From assembly GCF_014058685.1 (NCBI RefSeq), contig NZ_CP059055.1, forward strand, positions 1,488,001 to 1,552,000: 64,000 nt of DNA, written 5' to 3'. Under the pieces are notes generated by a model, which ran no database searches, was not told the DNA's origin, and saw only the letters and a program-made list of their open reading frames with translations. Position numbers and translations under genes: made by a program. This stretch comes from Lactobacillus johnsonii (GTDB taxonomy: Bacteria > Bacillota > Bacilli > Lactobacillales > Lactobacillaceae). Positions within the stretch are counted from its first letter, which is position 1. Each line of letters starts with the position of its first letter. Below are positions 27,684 to 36,565 of this stretch, one piece after another.

Positions 27684-29033
27684 TTATAGCGTATTTTCAT
27701 TTTTCGCTTTATGGAATTTGTTAAACCAAATCATAAAACCTAACGTTACTATTCCAATTAAGCCAATTCCGCCCCAGGTCATTAACTTTCCAAGACCAAC
27801 AATTAACCAGGTAGTCCATACACCACCATCACTCATAACTGTGATTGAACTAGCACCTTGTAAGCCAAAGTGTGCTGCTTTAGCTGAGGCTGTGACAAAT
27901 GGAGCTACCCAAGAAGCGATGTATAAAGTAATGATAACATCTACTACTCCTCCAATAAGCGTTCTAAAAATATCTCCACCAAATACAGCTGCCATAATAG
28001 CAATCATATATGGAATAGTAGCTAAGTCTCCAAATGGAAGGGTACTGTTTCCTGGTAAAATAACTGCAATTAACAAAGTAATTGGTACTAAAATCAAAGC
28101 TGAGGAAAGAACTGTCTCATTACCAGCAGCTAAAGCACTATCCATCCCTATGTATAAGTTTCTACCAGGGAAACGTTTCTTAATAAAATCATTTGCACCT
28201 TCAGAAATTGGAGTTAAGCCTTCCATTAAAAGTGACACCATTCGCGGCATTAAAACCAAAACTGCAGCTGTAATCACTCCTAGTTGAAGAACTTTTGCTA
28301 CTGAATATTTTGCTAGAATCCCAATTACAATCCCTATGATTAATCCCATAACAGAAGGTTCACCGAAAACCCCCATTCTTTTTTGAACTGTTTTAGGAGT
28401 AATTTTAATCTTGTTCATTCCAGGAATACGATCCATTAGCCAATTTAATGGTAAGGCTAGTAAAAATCCTGGATCAGAAGCTCCCTGAGGAAATGAAATT
28501 CCGGGTAAGCCATATTGTTTTTGAATATATGGAGCCGACATGTCTGCTAGCAGATAAATAATCATGATATGCACTACCATGGTAAAAATTCCGAGTGCAA
28601 AATCATTTGTAATTGCATAAACAATCGAGCCGGTAAAAGCTATATGCCAATAATTCCAAACATCAACATCTAATGTCTTAGTTAATCCAATTAAAAGTAA
28701 AACAATATTTGTAATAACTCCAACTGGAATAGCTAAACTTCCAAGTACCGTACCATATGCTACAGCAGAGCCTGCTGGCCAACCAATATCCAATGTTGAA
28801 AGATGTAAGCCAAAATTCTTAACCATAGCTTGTGAGGCAGGCCCTAAATTCTTTGTTAGCAATTCAATTACTAAATTCAGTCCTACAAATCCAATACCAA
28901 CAGTTAAGCCTGCTTTAAAAGCTTTACCTGGTTTTATCCGTAAAATTAACGCAAAAACAAATAAAAGTATCGGGAGCATAACACTAGCTCCAAGGTTAAC
29001 AAACCATTGCAAACCTGAACTAATCGCATTCAT
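27684..29033 (-). CDS. PTS galactitol-family EIIC permease
   Basis: 449 residues with about ten hydrophobic segments. Conserved GatC blocks include GWPAGSAVAYGT, SEGANDFIKKRFPGRN and IGMDSALAAGNETVLSS. It transports and positions the sugar for phosphorylation; the substrate (galactitol or another polyol/pentose) cannot be told. It lies 12 bp after the IIA gene. Confidence 0.92.
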   Translation of the reverse strand: MNAISSGLQWFVNLGASVMLPILLFVFALILRIKPGKAFKAGLTVGIGFVGLNLVIELLTKNLGPASQAMVKNFGLHLSTLDIGWPAGSAVAYGTVLGSLAIPVGVITNIVLLLIGLTKTLDVDVWNYWHIAFTGSIVYAITNDFALGIFTMVVHIMIIYLLADMSAPYIQKQYGLPGISFPQGASDPGFLLALPLNWLMDRIPGMNKIKITPKTVQKRMGVFGEPSVMGLIIGIVIGILAKYSVAKVLQLGVITAAVLVLMPRMVSLLMEGLTPISEGANDFIKKRFPGRNLYIGMDSALAAGNETVLSSALILVPITLLIAVILPGNSTLPFGDLATIPYMIAIMAAVFGGDIFRTLIGGVVDVIITLYIASWVAPFVTASAKAAHFGLQGASSITVMSDGGVWTTWLIVGLGKLMTWGGIGLIGIVTLGFMIWFNKFHKAKNENTL

Positions 29034-29045
29034 AATCTTATCCTC

Positions 29046-29507
29046 TTAATCTAAATTAATAATGCCATTTTTCTTCATCACTAAAATAAATTCATCAATT
29101 GAAGTAATACTTTGAAGAGCATTCATGGCCTCTTGATTTTGAAAGAGAGCCATTAATTTCTGTAACATAGTAAGCTGACTATCTGATTGCTTCAAAGCCA
29201 GCATAAAAATCATATTAACTGGAATTTCAGTATTGTCTCCCATTTGATGAAAGGTAATTGATTCTTTTAAACGCATAAATCCAATCTGAGGAACAATAAC
29301 TTTATCTGGATCACAGTGCGGAATGGCTACTCCCATCGTTTGTGTCATTAATCCTGTTGGAAAGCTGGATTCGCGTTTTAATATAGCCGGTGTGTACTCT
29401 TTAGTTACAGCTCCGACTTTGTATAACTCATCGGCCAATTCAGTCAATGCTTCAGTTTTAGTCGAAGGATTTTTGTCAAAAAGTACAACTTTTTTATCAA
29501 AAAGCAT
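29046..29507 (-). CDS. PTS EIIA component (fructose/mannitol-type fold)
   Basis: 153 residues; phosphohistidine motif GVAIPHCDPDKV near residue 60. It takes phosphate from HPr. It overlaps the IIA-like ORF upstream by 11 bp. Confidence 0.9.
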   Translation of the reverse strand: MLFDKKVVLFDKNPSTKTEALTELADELYKVGAVTKEYTPAILKRESSFPTGLMTQTMGVAIPHCDPDKVIVPQIGFMRLKESITFHQMGDNTEIPVNMIFMLALKQSDSQLTMLQKLMALFQNQEAMNALQSITSIDEFILVMKKNGIINLD

Positions 29508-29922
29508 CTTTTTCTCCTACACTTAAATTAAATAATTTTTCTAATTCTTTAGAAGATAATGTAGGGTCTTGAAGACTGCTAATTATCTTCTCATCTACTA
29601 AACAATTAACTAGCGATATGATTGAACTATCATCAGGGCATGAAAATATATAAATAGCAATATTGATACCATTACTAGTAAAATAGCTAACAGGTTTATT
29701 CAATTGACTCACGATTACTATGCTTTCAGTAATTTCATGCGTTACTATGTGGGGCATTATTACATGTTCAGAAATCTGCACACTTCCTAGAGCATCCCGT
29801 TCATGGAGTAAGTTTAATAAATTAGTGCTTAGTCCAGATGAAAGATCAAGACTGGAAATAGTTTGCTGAAGCCATTGTTCATAATTGCTAATATTATTTA
29901 GTTTCACTAACTTTATTTTCAT
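29497..29922 (-). CDS. PTS IIA-like domain, the C-terminal regulatory module of the PRD regulator or a separate small protein
   Basis: 141 residues; the IIA-like histidine motif is ISEHVIMPHIV. PRD regulators of the LicR/MtlR class are about 640 residues and end in such a domain; the interrupted regulator here would be 499 residues, and 499+141 fits. The ORF overlaps the regulator's end by 29 nt in another frame, with a weak AGTAGG before its ATG. It may be a frameshifted tail or a translationally coupled separate gene. Confidence 0.65.
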   Translation of the reverse strand: MKIKLVKLNNISNYEQWLQQTISSLDLSSGLSTNLLNLLHERDALGSVQISEHVIMPHIVTHEITESIVIVSQLNKPVSYFTSNGINIAIYIFSCPDDSSIISLVNCLVDEKIISSLQDPTLSSKELEKLFNLSVGEKDAF

Positions 29923-30744
29923 TCAAATACCTACTCAATCTATTTTTATCCTGAGTATTGAACATAGCACTGGAAAGAATAACCTGTTCATTATTTTGAG
30001 GAAGGACAGGAATGGTTGAAATAATAAGGTCAAGATCAGCGTATTGAGTAGAATTTTTTTCATACTCATTTTTAGAAATAGTTCCTATTAAATCTAAATC
30101 GGGAAAATTTCGATGAATCTTTGCATATAGTAGTTTTGAAGTGCCTATCCCACTAGCACACATTACGATAGCTTTTTTTGTAAAGTTAGTTTCTTCAAAG
30201 TATTTAGCGAAATACAAAGTTAGAAAACCAATTTCATCATCACTAATTTTCCATGGTAAATATTTATTGCTATAAGCTTTAGAGCTTAAGGTCTTTAATT
30301 TACTAAATGTTTCTCTATATTCGCTTTTTATATCATCAAGTAATTTGTTAGCAATTATAATGTGATTATTTAGACGGTTATACATTGGACGAATATGACT
30401 AATCAAATCACTTTTTAAAGCTTTTGTTTTTGGATTATTCACATCTAAGTTAAAACCTGCAATGTAATAATTAGCTAGACGTTTTGAATCTGCAGAAATC
30501 TTATCATCAATGGCAAAATCATGATTGTAACGCATAGAGATAAGATACTCTAATAAATAGTAGATTTCGGCAGTAGGTATTTCTCGGTGAACATAATCAG
30601 CAGTATTATGAATTACGTCATTACTAACTTTCCAAAAAATAGAATTATGTTCTTTTAAGTGATGATATTTATTTCCAATGTTTATTTTGTCTTTATACTG
30701 AACTGTTTTTCCTCTTCTAAATCTTTTGATTAAAATATATAAAT
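29894..30744 (-). pseudogene. PRD-containing transcriptional regulator, 3' part (split by IS30)
   Basis: C-terminal 283 codons of a BglG/LicR-class regulator: the rest of PRD1 from YILIKRFRRGK, PRD2, and a GAT-type IIB domain with MCASGIGTSKLL. Removing the insertion at 30745-31946 (one target copy) joins this frame exactly to the 5' part (HLYI-LIKRFRRGK), giving a 499-residue protein. The product would have sensed sugar through PTS phosphorylation and activated the downstream PTS genes. Confidence 0.88.
30732..30744. repeat. Target-site duplication, left copy
   Basis: AAAATATATAAAT, 13 bp, repeated exactly at 31934-31946. Confidence 0.85.
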
Positions 30745-31933
30745 CGCTGATTGTAAAATTAAATTGAACACTTGATAAAAAATAAAAAGTCCATTCGGAC
30801 CTGTTTGATAGAATGTTAATAACCACAAAAACTTTCTATTGGAGGTCAAAATGGACTCTTTACATTCTACCATGAACCAGCACGTTAAAGGCAAGCATTT
30901 ATCATTTGAAGAGCGAGTTATTATTCAATTGCGTTTGAAAGATGGCTATTCTTTGCGTGCAATTGCCCGTGAACTTAACTGTTCTCCTTCTACTATCAGC
31001 TATGAGGTTAAGCGTGGCACTGTAAAACTGTATCATGGTAAAGTCAAAAAATATAAGGCTACTCAAGGGCATGATGCATATAAAGCTCATCGTAAAAATT
31101 GTGGGCGCAAATCAGACTTTCTCAGGAAAGCTCAATTCATGCGCTATGTCCACAAGCATTTTTTTAAAGATGGCTGGTCGCTTGATGTGTGCAGTAATCG
31201 TGCTACTGCTGTTGGCGAATTCGCTAGCAGCGATGTTGTCTGCACCAAAACTCTTTATAATTACGTTGATCAAGGCTTATTAGGAATTTATAATTACGAC
31301 TTGCCAGAGAAGCTTAAACGCAATACTAAGCTTCATCGTATTCGCAAAAATAAGAAAAAACTTGGCAGAAGCATTGAAGAACGTCCTAAAGAGATCAATA
31401 AACGTAATGAATTCGGTCATTGGGAATGCGATTTAGTTCTCGGACATAAGAGCAAAGATGATGAGGTACTGCTAACCTTATCTGAGCGTATGAGTCGTGA
31501 GTTTTTAATTCTTCGTATTCCTGACAAGACTTCTGTCAGTGTCATGCAGGCCTTTAAAGAACTCCAAAGGCAATACAGCGAACATTGGAATGATATTTTT
31601 AAAACCATTACCACTGATAATGGCTCAGAGTTTGCAGATCTTTCCAACCTAGAAAAAGTATCCAATACACTGGTTTACTATGCCCATCCTTACACTTCTT
31701 GTGATAAGGGAACAGTTGAAAGACACAATGGTCTTATTCGCAGATTCATTCCTAAGGGAGAAGCAATAGCTAACTATTCTTTACAAGACATCATTAATAT
31801 TGAAACCTGGTGCAATTCTTTGCCAAGAAAGATACTGGCCTATCATACACCAGATGAAATCTTTGAAAGAGAATTAGATCTAATCTATCAAGCAGCTTAA
31901 CTAAAAGTGTTCAATTTATTATTGCAATTTGCG
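30745..31933 (+). mobile_element. IS30-family insertion sequence
   Basis: 1189 bp bounded by imperfect 29-bp inverted repeats (30745-30773 and 31905-31933, 24 of 29 matching, both starting CGC and sharing TAAATTGAACACTT). It is flanked by a perfect 13-bp target duplication, AAAATATATAAAT. It encodes one intact transposase. It is inserted in a PRD regulator in the opposite orientation. A short GTCC/GGAC hairpin with T-run on the minus strand near 30778-30799 may add transcriptional polarity. Confidence 0.93.
30851..31900 (+). CDS. IS30-family transposase
   Basis: 349 residues from the ATG at 30851, chosen because GGAGG sits just upstream; a TTG four codons earlier lies before the ribosome site and is not used. 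N-terminal helix-turn-helix (LSFEERVIIQLRLKDGYSLRAIARELNCSPSTISYEV) and a DDE core: Asp in HWECDLVLGH, Asp in ITTDNGSEFAD, Glu in CDKGTVERHNGLIRRFIPKG. It appears full length and active-looking. Confidence 0.95.
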   Translation: MDSLHSTMNQHVKGKHLSFEERVIIQLRLKDGYSLRAIARELNCSPSTISYEVKRGTVKLYHGKVKKYKATQGHDAYKAHRKNCGRKSDFLRKAQFMRYVHKHFFKDGWSLDVCSNRATAVGEFASSDVVCTKTLYNYVDQGLLGIYNYDLPEKLKRNTKLHRIRKNKKKLGRSIEERPKEINKRNEFGHWECDLVLGHKSKDDEVLLTLSERMSREFLILRIPDKTSVSVMQAFKELQRQYSEHWNDIFKTITTDNGSEFADLSNLEKVSNTLVYYAHPYTSCDKGTVERHNGLIRRFIPKGEAIANYSLQDIINIETWCNSLPRKILAYHTPDEIFERELDLIYQAA

Positions 31934-31946
31934 AAAATATATAAAT
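31934..31946. repeat. Target-site duplication, right copy
   Basis: AAAATATATAAAT, identical to 30732-30744. Confidence 0.85.
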
Positions 31947-32595
31947 GAGAAAAAATATTTACATTATAGGGATAAGGAACAGTAGTATGAAGTGATTTTT
32001 GAATCCATTCAATTTGTGTAGTTAAAAATTGATTATCATAGCTACTCAAATCTTCAAATTCATTTGCCAAATCACTGATACTTTCCATATTCATTGCTTT
32101 ACTTTGAATAAGTGCATTATTAATTGCTCTACGTATATTTTCTTCTTCACCTTTTATAACTACGTAATTACCTTCATGGGCTAATTTTAAGCTATATTTT
32201 TTTAATAATTCGCTGATTGTAAGTAAATCTTGGCGAATCAACTCGGTACTTACATAATATGAAGCATAAACGTCTTTGACATTAACCGACAATGGTGCAC
32301 TAAAAAGCAATTTAATGATTATTTCATTTCGTCTTTCCAAAGGTGACTGAATCATTAAGTGGGGCTTTTCGTGAAAACCATCACTTAGCTCCAGATACTT
32401 TTCATAATCCAAAAGATATCCTTTCCCTCTTTCAGATTTAATAATCGGAAAGTCGTAAGTTTGGTTTATTTTATTCACTGCTCGATAAATGGTTTTAGAT
32501 GAAACACCAATAATTTGGGCCAATTCTTGTGACGTCATAAAACGTCCAGACTTTACTAAAATGCTAATAATTTTACTGCTATTTTTAGACATCAT
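31947..32595 (-). pseudogene. PRD-containing transcriptional regulator, 5' part (split by IS30)
   Basis: N-terminal 216 codons: a helix-turn-helix (FMTSQELAQIIGVSSKTIYRAV), a second Mga-like HTH region and the beginning of PRD1 (YPYNVNIFSHLYI). In the present sequence the frame runs into the IS end and stops at 31897. TATTACT is absent but GGAGGGAGG-type purines precede the ATG. With the IS in place the truncated product keeps DNA-binding domains but no PTS-sensing domains, so it could bind without regulation. Confidence 0.88.
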
Positions 32596-32616
32596 TCCTC
32601 CCTCCTTACCTTAAGT

Positions 32617-32630
32617 TTAGCAATTGCTAA
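32617..32630. promoter_or_regulatory. 14-bp perfect palindrome upstream of the regulator
   Basis: TTAGCAATTGCTAA lies 22 bp upstream of the regulator's ATG; a candidate operator for it or another factor. Confidence 0.3.
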
Positions 32631-32645
32631 TGGTCACGAAAGTAA

Positions 32646-32673
32646 AAAAATGTCCATTTCAACAGACATTTTT
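32646..32673 (-). terminator. Hairpin in the leader of the PRD regulator
   Basis: AAAAATGTC / GACATTTTT, 9-bp stem, 10-nt loop, T-run on the minus strand. It may be a second terminator after the DUF7010-like gene or an attenuator in front of the regulator. Confidence 0.4.
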
Positions 32674-32714
32674 GTCCCTTAATTCACATAATTTATATTT
32701 ATACATAAAACTGA

Positions 32715-32771
32715 GACTATAAAAATAGCATGATTACTGAAAGTTAGAGTAATCATGCTATTTTTATAGTC
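32715..32771. terminator. Very strong terminator with a 24-bp perfect stem
   Basis: GACTATAAAAATAGCATGAT... (32715-32738) pairs without mismatch with 32748-32771 around a 9-nt loop. It touches the stop codon of the adjacent minus-strand gene. Confidence 0.85.
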
Positions 32772-33325
32772 TAATTGTAATCAGCAATCCAAGAATTCAG
32801 CCTTCGATTTTCTATACTTAAAAGTACGCAAAAGATAATTTCAACCCCTACCATACTCATTGACAAAATAGCAGGATCAAAATTAAGTCCAATGATTAAT
32901 GCAAAAAATGGAATAATAATTGATAAAACAAAATATACTTTTGATCTATATAACCAGCTAAACGGCATTAAATGCGCACCAAAAATAATTGCCAATACCA
33001 TAATCATCTTTTCAGGAATTGTAGGATAAATCCACATTGCAATTAATAAATAAAGCAATTGATTTAGTGAGAAAAGAAGGCCTAAATTGGACAAAGGATT
33101 ATCTTTATTTTGAAAATCCACATTAATTATTTTTGAAATTAAAAATGATAGTGGTAATAACATCCCCGTACAAATAAAGGCAAAAAGATTCTTAGTAAGA
33201 ATTGGCAATCCAGAAAAATAAATTACCGTCATTGCACACCAAATAACTACTGAAGCCAAAATAAAATGTAGACCTCTTTTTTGCTTTTGAGCACAATCTA
33301 GTCTATATTGATCGAGTTGTTTCAT
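32771..33325 (-). CDS. DUF7010-like integral membrane protein
   Basis: 184 residues with about six hydrophobic segments. Start KQLDQYRLDCAQKQKRGLHFILASVVIW and FLISKIINVDFQNKDNPL resemble the DUF7010 family as I remember it. The function is unknown. It lies 23 bp after the Rpn-like gene and may be co-transcribed with it. Confidence 0.7.
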   Translation of the reverse strand: MKQLDQYRLDCAQKQKRGLHFILASVVIWCAMTVIYFSGLPILTKNLFAFICTGMLLPLSFLISKIINVDFQNKDNPLSNLGLLFSLNQLLYLLIAMWIYPTIPEKMIMVLAIIFGAHLMPFSWLYRSKVYFVLSIIIPFFALIIGLNFDPAILSMSMVGVEIIFCVLLSIENRRLNSWIADYN

Positions 33326-33348
33326 AAATTGTATCCTCGTTATTGGTC

Positions 33349-34200
33349 TTAAGATTTTATATCATTATTTTCTAAAACTGATAAACACTTTTCAATCTCT
33401 TCGGAAGTCAGTACATCACTATATTCTTGCAACATTTCTGATCGAATCTGCTCTGCGCTAATTCCAAACTTCTTTAGCATAGAAATATTGTCCTTTAGTC
33501 TTTTAATACTTTCTTCTTTTAGTGTCTTGTTTCTTGTTGCTTCTGCTATATCATCGAGCTTGTCTTGAAATGTCATCACTTGCTTCATCCTCTCTGGACT
33601 TCTTGAAAAATCCACCATCGAATCTTGCAATTGTTTTGCATAGCCTTTTTTATGACTAAAAATACCTTGCTCCAAATCAAAAAATTGCTGCATATCTGGT
33701 GTTACTTGGCCTTTTATTCCTTTTGGGTTAAGCATAACTAAGTGGGTACCATTTTGCAAGAATAGATCTTTAGTCTCATTAAATGCAATTCCCTTAGAAG
33801 TATATTTTTTATAACCATATCCAAATGGATCCTCAGTAAAAATAAAGATAATATAGGTTTCTACTAGATCCTTATAATTAGTACCTTTAGGTGTATAAGA
33901 AACATCAAGCACATCTTGATAATATCTAATCCTTTTTCCTAGTTCATTTGGAACTGTAATTTGCATTTCGATATCAAAAATTCTACCTTGATTATCTTTT
34001 GCCAAAATATCTGTGACGATTGCTTTAGAATTTAAGTATTCATGCATCTTTTTTTGTGTTTGAAACTTGATCTCCACAATATTTAATTCTGGTAAAGCTG
34101 CTTGTACAAACCTCAAACAATTATCTTTCTGCTCCATCACCCATTTAAACACTGGGTCCATAGTGATTCTTACCTGTTGTAGAATTTCTTTTTCATTCAT
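33349..34200 (-). CDS. Rpn family PD-(D/E)XK nuclease/transposase-like protein
   Basis: 283 residues. N-terminal MDPVFKWVM-type start; ILAKDNQGRIFDIEMQI carries the D-(x)n-E-x-Q core of the PD-(D/E)XK_2 family; GKRIRYYQDVLD follows. The C-terminal 100 residues are helical and charged. E. coli Rpn relatives promote recombination; whether this copy moves or cuts DNA is unknown. It lies in the accessory stretch. Confidence 0.85.
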   Translation of the reverse strand: MNEKEILQQVRITMDPVFKWVMEQKDNCLRFVQAALPELNIVEIKFQTQKKMHEYLNSKAIVTDILAKDNQGRIFDIEMQITVPNELGKRIRYYQDVLDVSYTPKGTNYKDLVETYIIFIFTEDPFGYGYKKYTSKGIAFNETKDLFLQNGTHLVMLNPKGIKGQVTPDMQQFFDLEQGIFSHKKGYAKQLQDSMVDFSRSPERMKQVMTFQDKLDDIAEATRNKTLKEESIKRLKDNISMLKKFGISAEQIRSEMLQEYSDVLTSEEIEKCLSVLENNDIKS

Positions 34201-34284
34201 TTGCTTTTCTCCAAATTAATATTTTTCAATATTAATTACGCAAAGAATCACTTTTTTTCAGAAAAAAATATCTAAAAATTACTC

Positions 34285-35070
34285 TTACCCAAACACTTCG
34301 GCTGCCGCAATCACATCCAGTAGTGCCTCATCTACCTTATCTCTTCCATACGCATCAAGAAAGCGATCACGATACTTATTAGTTTTCAAATTAAACCAGA
34401 GTGTCCAAATGCCCCAAAACAAATCAATATGTCGATCGCCAACTCCGCTGCAATCAACATCAATGAATCCTGAGAACTTCCAATTATCAAGAATAATATT
34501 TGGTAAACAATAATCCCCATGGAGTAAAACTTTGTCCTGCAAAGCATCTTTTCCTGCTTCCAAAACCTGATGTGCCTCTTCTGCTGATCGGTAACCAAAA
34601 CTATCAGGAAAAGCCGACTTATCATAATTTCCTGTTTGGTAGTTTTTCTCGGTAGTTGCTAAATACTCACTAGTTTTCTCCATAACCGGACAATCAGTGT
34701 AATCTGTTTCATGCAGTCTTCTTAATTCGCAAGCAATGGCATCACATAAGCGTTCCGAATTTGCGAGATATTCTGAATAAACACAGTCTTCGCCCTTCAC
34801 TGCCCTTGTTAAAAGCCAATCATAATCATTTGCAGTATAATCTAATACTTCTGCGCTAAGTCCCTTTGAATAAAAGTACTGCGTCATCTTAGCTTCTTTT
34901 TCTAACTTTCCCAGTCTAGCTCTTTTTAAATAATAGCCCTCATCTTTATCTACAAAATAGACCCTTGCTTCAGGTGAAGAGGAACTGTTATAAATTGGTG
35001 ATCCAGAGATAAAATTTCTAATCTCGGTTGGTAAAACTTCTGGAATCTGAGTAATTAAAGTTTTTTTCAT
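34285..35070 (-). CDS. APH(3')-type aminoglycoside phosphotransferase-like kinase
   Basis: 261 residues. The catalytic loop LLHGDYCLPNIILD (HGDxxxxN) and metal motif FIDVDCSGVGDRHIDL are those of the APH(3') family. It would phosphorylate aminoglycoside hydroxyls with ATP if active on them, but many chromosomal members in lactobacilli have unproven substrates. No flanking mobile element is seen next to it, so recent acquisition is not supported. Confidence 0.85.
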   Translation of the reverse strand: MKKTLITQIPEVLPTEIRNFISGSPIYNSSSSPEARVYFVDKDEGYYLKRARLGKLEKEAKMTQYFYSKGLSAEVLDYTANDYDWLLTRAVKGEDCVYSEYLANSERLCDAIACELRRLHETDYTDCPVMEKTSEYLATTEKNYQTGNYDKSAFPDSFGYRSAEEAHQVLEAGKDALQDKVLLHGDYCLPNIILDNWKFSGFIDVDCSGVGDRHIDLFWGIWTLWFNLKTNKYRDRFLDAYGRDKVDEALLDVIAAAEVFG

Positions 35071-35114
35071 ATATTTAATCCCATGGGTAAAAATGAAGTA
35101 TACAAAAGTAATAA

Positions 35115-36146
35115 TTACAACTCTCCATAATAATGATGCAAAATATAATCAGATGTTCTCTTTAAAGTTAGATAGTCAATATTATTAGAGAAAAGCATTA
35201 TCATTTGCTTAGTTTTGTAGTCAGCCACAAAGCAGGAATTATATCCCGGAATACTCCCCTCTGCGCGAATTATATTTCCCTTAAAATATACTCCGCCAAA
35301 GTAAGCTACCTCTTGACCTTTAGTTTGCTGAGAAAATTGGTTAATCATCTTAGGGTCTTTTAAAACTTCGTTATAAACGAATTTCCAATAATCATTTGGA
35401 GATATAAATAAATTTCCTGCTCCAAAGTCAGAAGATGTAGTCACTGTTACTGTATGCCAGCTAACATTTTCGTTTAATGGTTGCGGAATTTCTTTTTTAT
35501 TAACTTCGGAAAAATCTTTTATCTGGTTAAGATGAAGAGGCTTAGCAAATTGCTTTTGAATGTAATTATTATAAGTTAAATTACTTTCTCGACTAATAAT
35601 TGCTGCTAATAATTCATAGTCCACATCCTGATAATCCCAAGTATGAAGATGATCATATTGCATATGATCAAGCATATACGCAATTTGTTCTTGCTGGTTT
35701 TTAAGCGGAGCAGATGGACGAGCATTATTAATCAATCCACTTGTATGATTCATTAATTCCCGAATCGTTATATCACTGCTTCCTGGAACTTGAGGGAAAT
35801 ATTTAGCTAAAGATGTATTCCAATTGAGTTGCTTTTTTTGTTGAAGTTGGTAAATTCCAGTCCCCGTCATAATTTTTTGTAAAGAAGCAGTTGGAAACAA
35901 TTGATTAGCCTTCACTATCTTTTCTTTATTAGTAGTTTCGTTATTTTCCACTACAACTGGTTTTCCATCTTTGCCACTGACTAACATTACCCCATTAATA
36001 TGATGAGACTTCATGTAGCTTTTAAGCTCTTTCGGTGTATTTCGACTTCCTGGACTCATCTTATCGGTCGGTATTACAAATAAAAGTAATGAAAAAGCAC
36101 AAAGCGCCATGATAGTATATAGAACAAATTTTTTTAGATGATGCAT
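35115..36146 (-). CDS. Secreted/membrane-anchored serine hydrolase (beta-lactamase/DD-peptidase family)
   Basis: 343 residues. N-terminal hydrophobic anchor (about 5-27). SxxK in FPTASLQKIMTG, Tyr motif in WDYQDVDYELLAAII, and ITIRELMNHTSGL typical of Pfam beta-lactamase proteins. It probably acts on the cell wall or a D-amino-acid ester; true beta-lactamase activity is not implied. It is followed by a stretch of 418 bases holding only a terminator and remnants. Confidence 0.85.
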   Translation of the reverse strand: MHHLKKFVLYTIMALCAFSLLLFVIPTDKMSPGSRNTPKELKSYMKSHHINGVMLVSGKDGKPVVVENNETTNKEKIVKANQLFPTASLQKIMTGTGIYQLQQKKQLNWNTSLAKYFPQVPGSSDITIRELMNHTSGLINNARPSAPLKNQQEQIAYMLDHMQYDHLHTWDYQDVDYELLAAIISRESNLTYNNYIQKQFAKPLHLNQIKDFSEVNKKEIPQPLNENVSWHTVTVTTSSDFGAGNLFISPNDYWKFVYNEVLKDPKMINQFSQQTKGQEVAYFGGVYFKGNIIRAEGSIPGYNSCFVADYKTKQMIMLFSNNIDYLTLKRTSDYILHHYYGEL

Positions 36147-36252
36147 AATATTTTCCTTTTCGTGTTATGCCAGTTTTTAATAGAGCTTTTTCGTTTATTA
36201 TCTTTCTTTAATTGTAATTCTTGAATATCAAAATCCTCAACCCTTTTGAGAC

Positions 36253-36297
36253 AAAAAAATGCTGCATGTTTTTTACAAAGCATACAGCATTTTTTTA
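36253..36297. terminator. Bidirectional terminator
   Basis: AAAAAAATGCTG(c)ATG / CAT(a)CAGCATTTTTTT; it lies just past the rRNA-methyltransferase tail remnant (minus strand). Confidence 0.65.
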
Positions 36298-36309
36298 TTT
36301 TAATAATCG

Positions 36310-36360
36310 TTATTTCTTCTCCAGTACTGCTACAACTTCAACATGCAGTGACTGGTTTCT
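36310..36360 (-). pseudogene. C-terminal remnant of an RlmD/TrmA-type rRNA methyltransferase
   Basis: The minus strand encodes LHVEVVAVLEKK and stop, closely matching the end of the intact rlmD gene at 41894 (HVEAVAVLERTEK). Only about 15 codons survive; the rest has been replaced by the folded segment at 36361-36460. Confidence 0.55.
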
Positions 36361-36565
36361 GACAATTGCACATTGGGGCTAAACGGTCATGTGGCGCGGT
36401 TGACTATGTCTGTGTAATGGTAGCTCTTATATCCACACAACCGTTATGACCCATGGACTTAAGCATTTTCAACGTTACTCAGAGTTAAGAATTTTAATCA
36501 GTCTGTGGAAACCTATTGGTGCCATAAATCAAGACAGTGAGTTTGTGAGAAACTCTAACAAGATG
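36361..36565. other. Non-coding segment with nested inverted repeats, possible mobile-element end or structured RNA
   Basis: There is no open frame of note. GGTCAT (36385-36390) pairs with ATGACC (36446-36451); inside it CGGTTG (36397-36402) pairs with CAACCG (36438-36443), and inside that TGTG with CACA. This is a nested stem on a GC-richer background than the flanks. CCATGGACTTAAG follows directly. It could be a worn end of an IS605-like or other element or a structured RNA; I do not recognise it. Confidence 0.35.

Noticed and set aside
30839-30850. Upstream TTG as start of the IS30 transposase
   Set aside because: It would place the ribosome site GGAGG inside the coding frame; the ATG at 30851 has correct spacing.
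34285-35070. APH-type kinase as an acquired antibiotic-resistance island
   Set aside because: No flanking insertion sequence, integrase or base-composition jump; family members are often native with unknown substrate.
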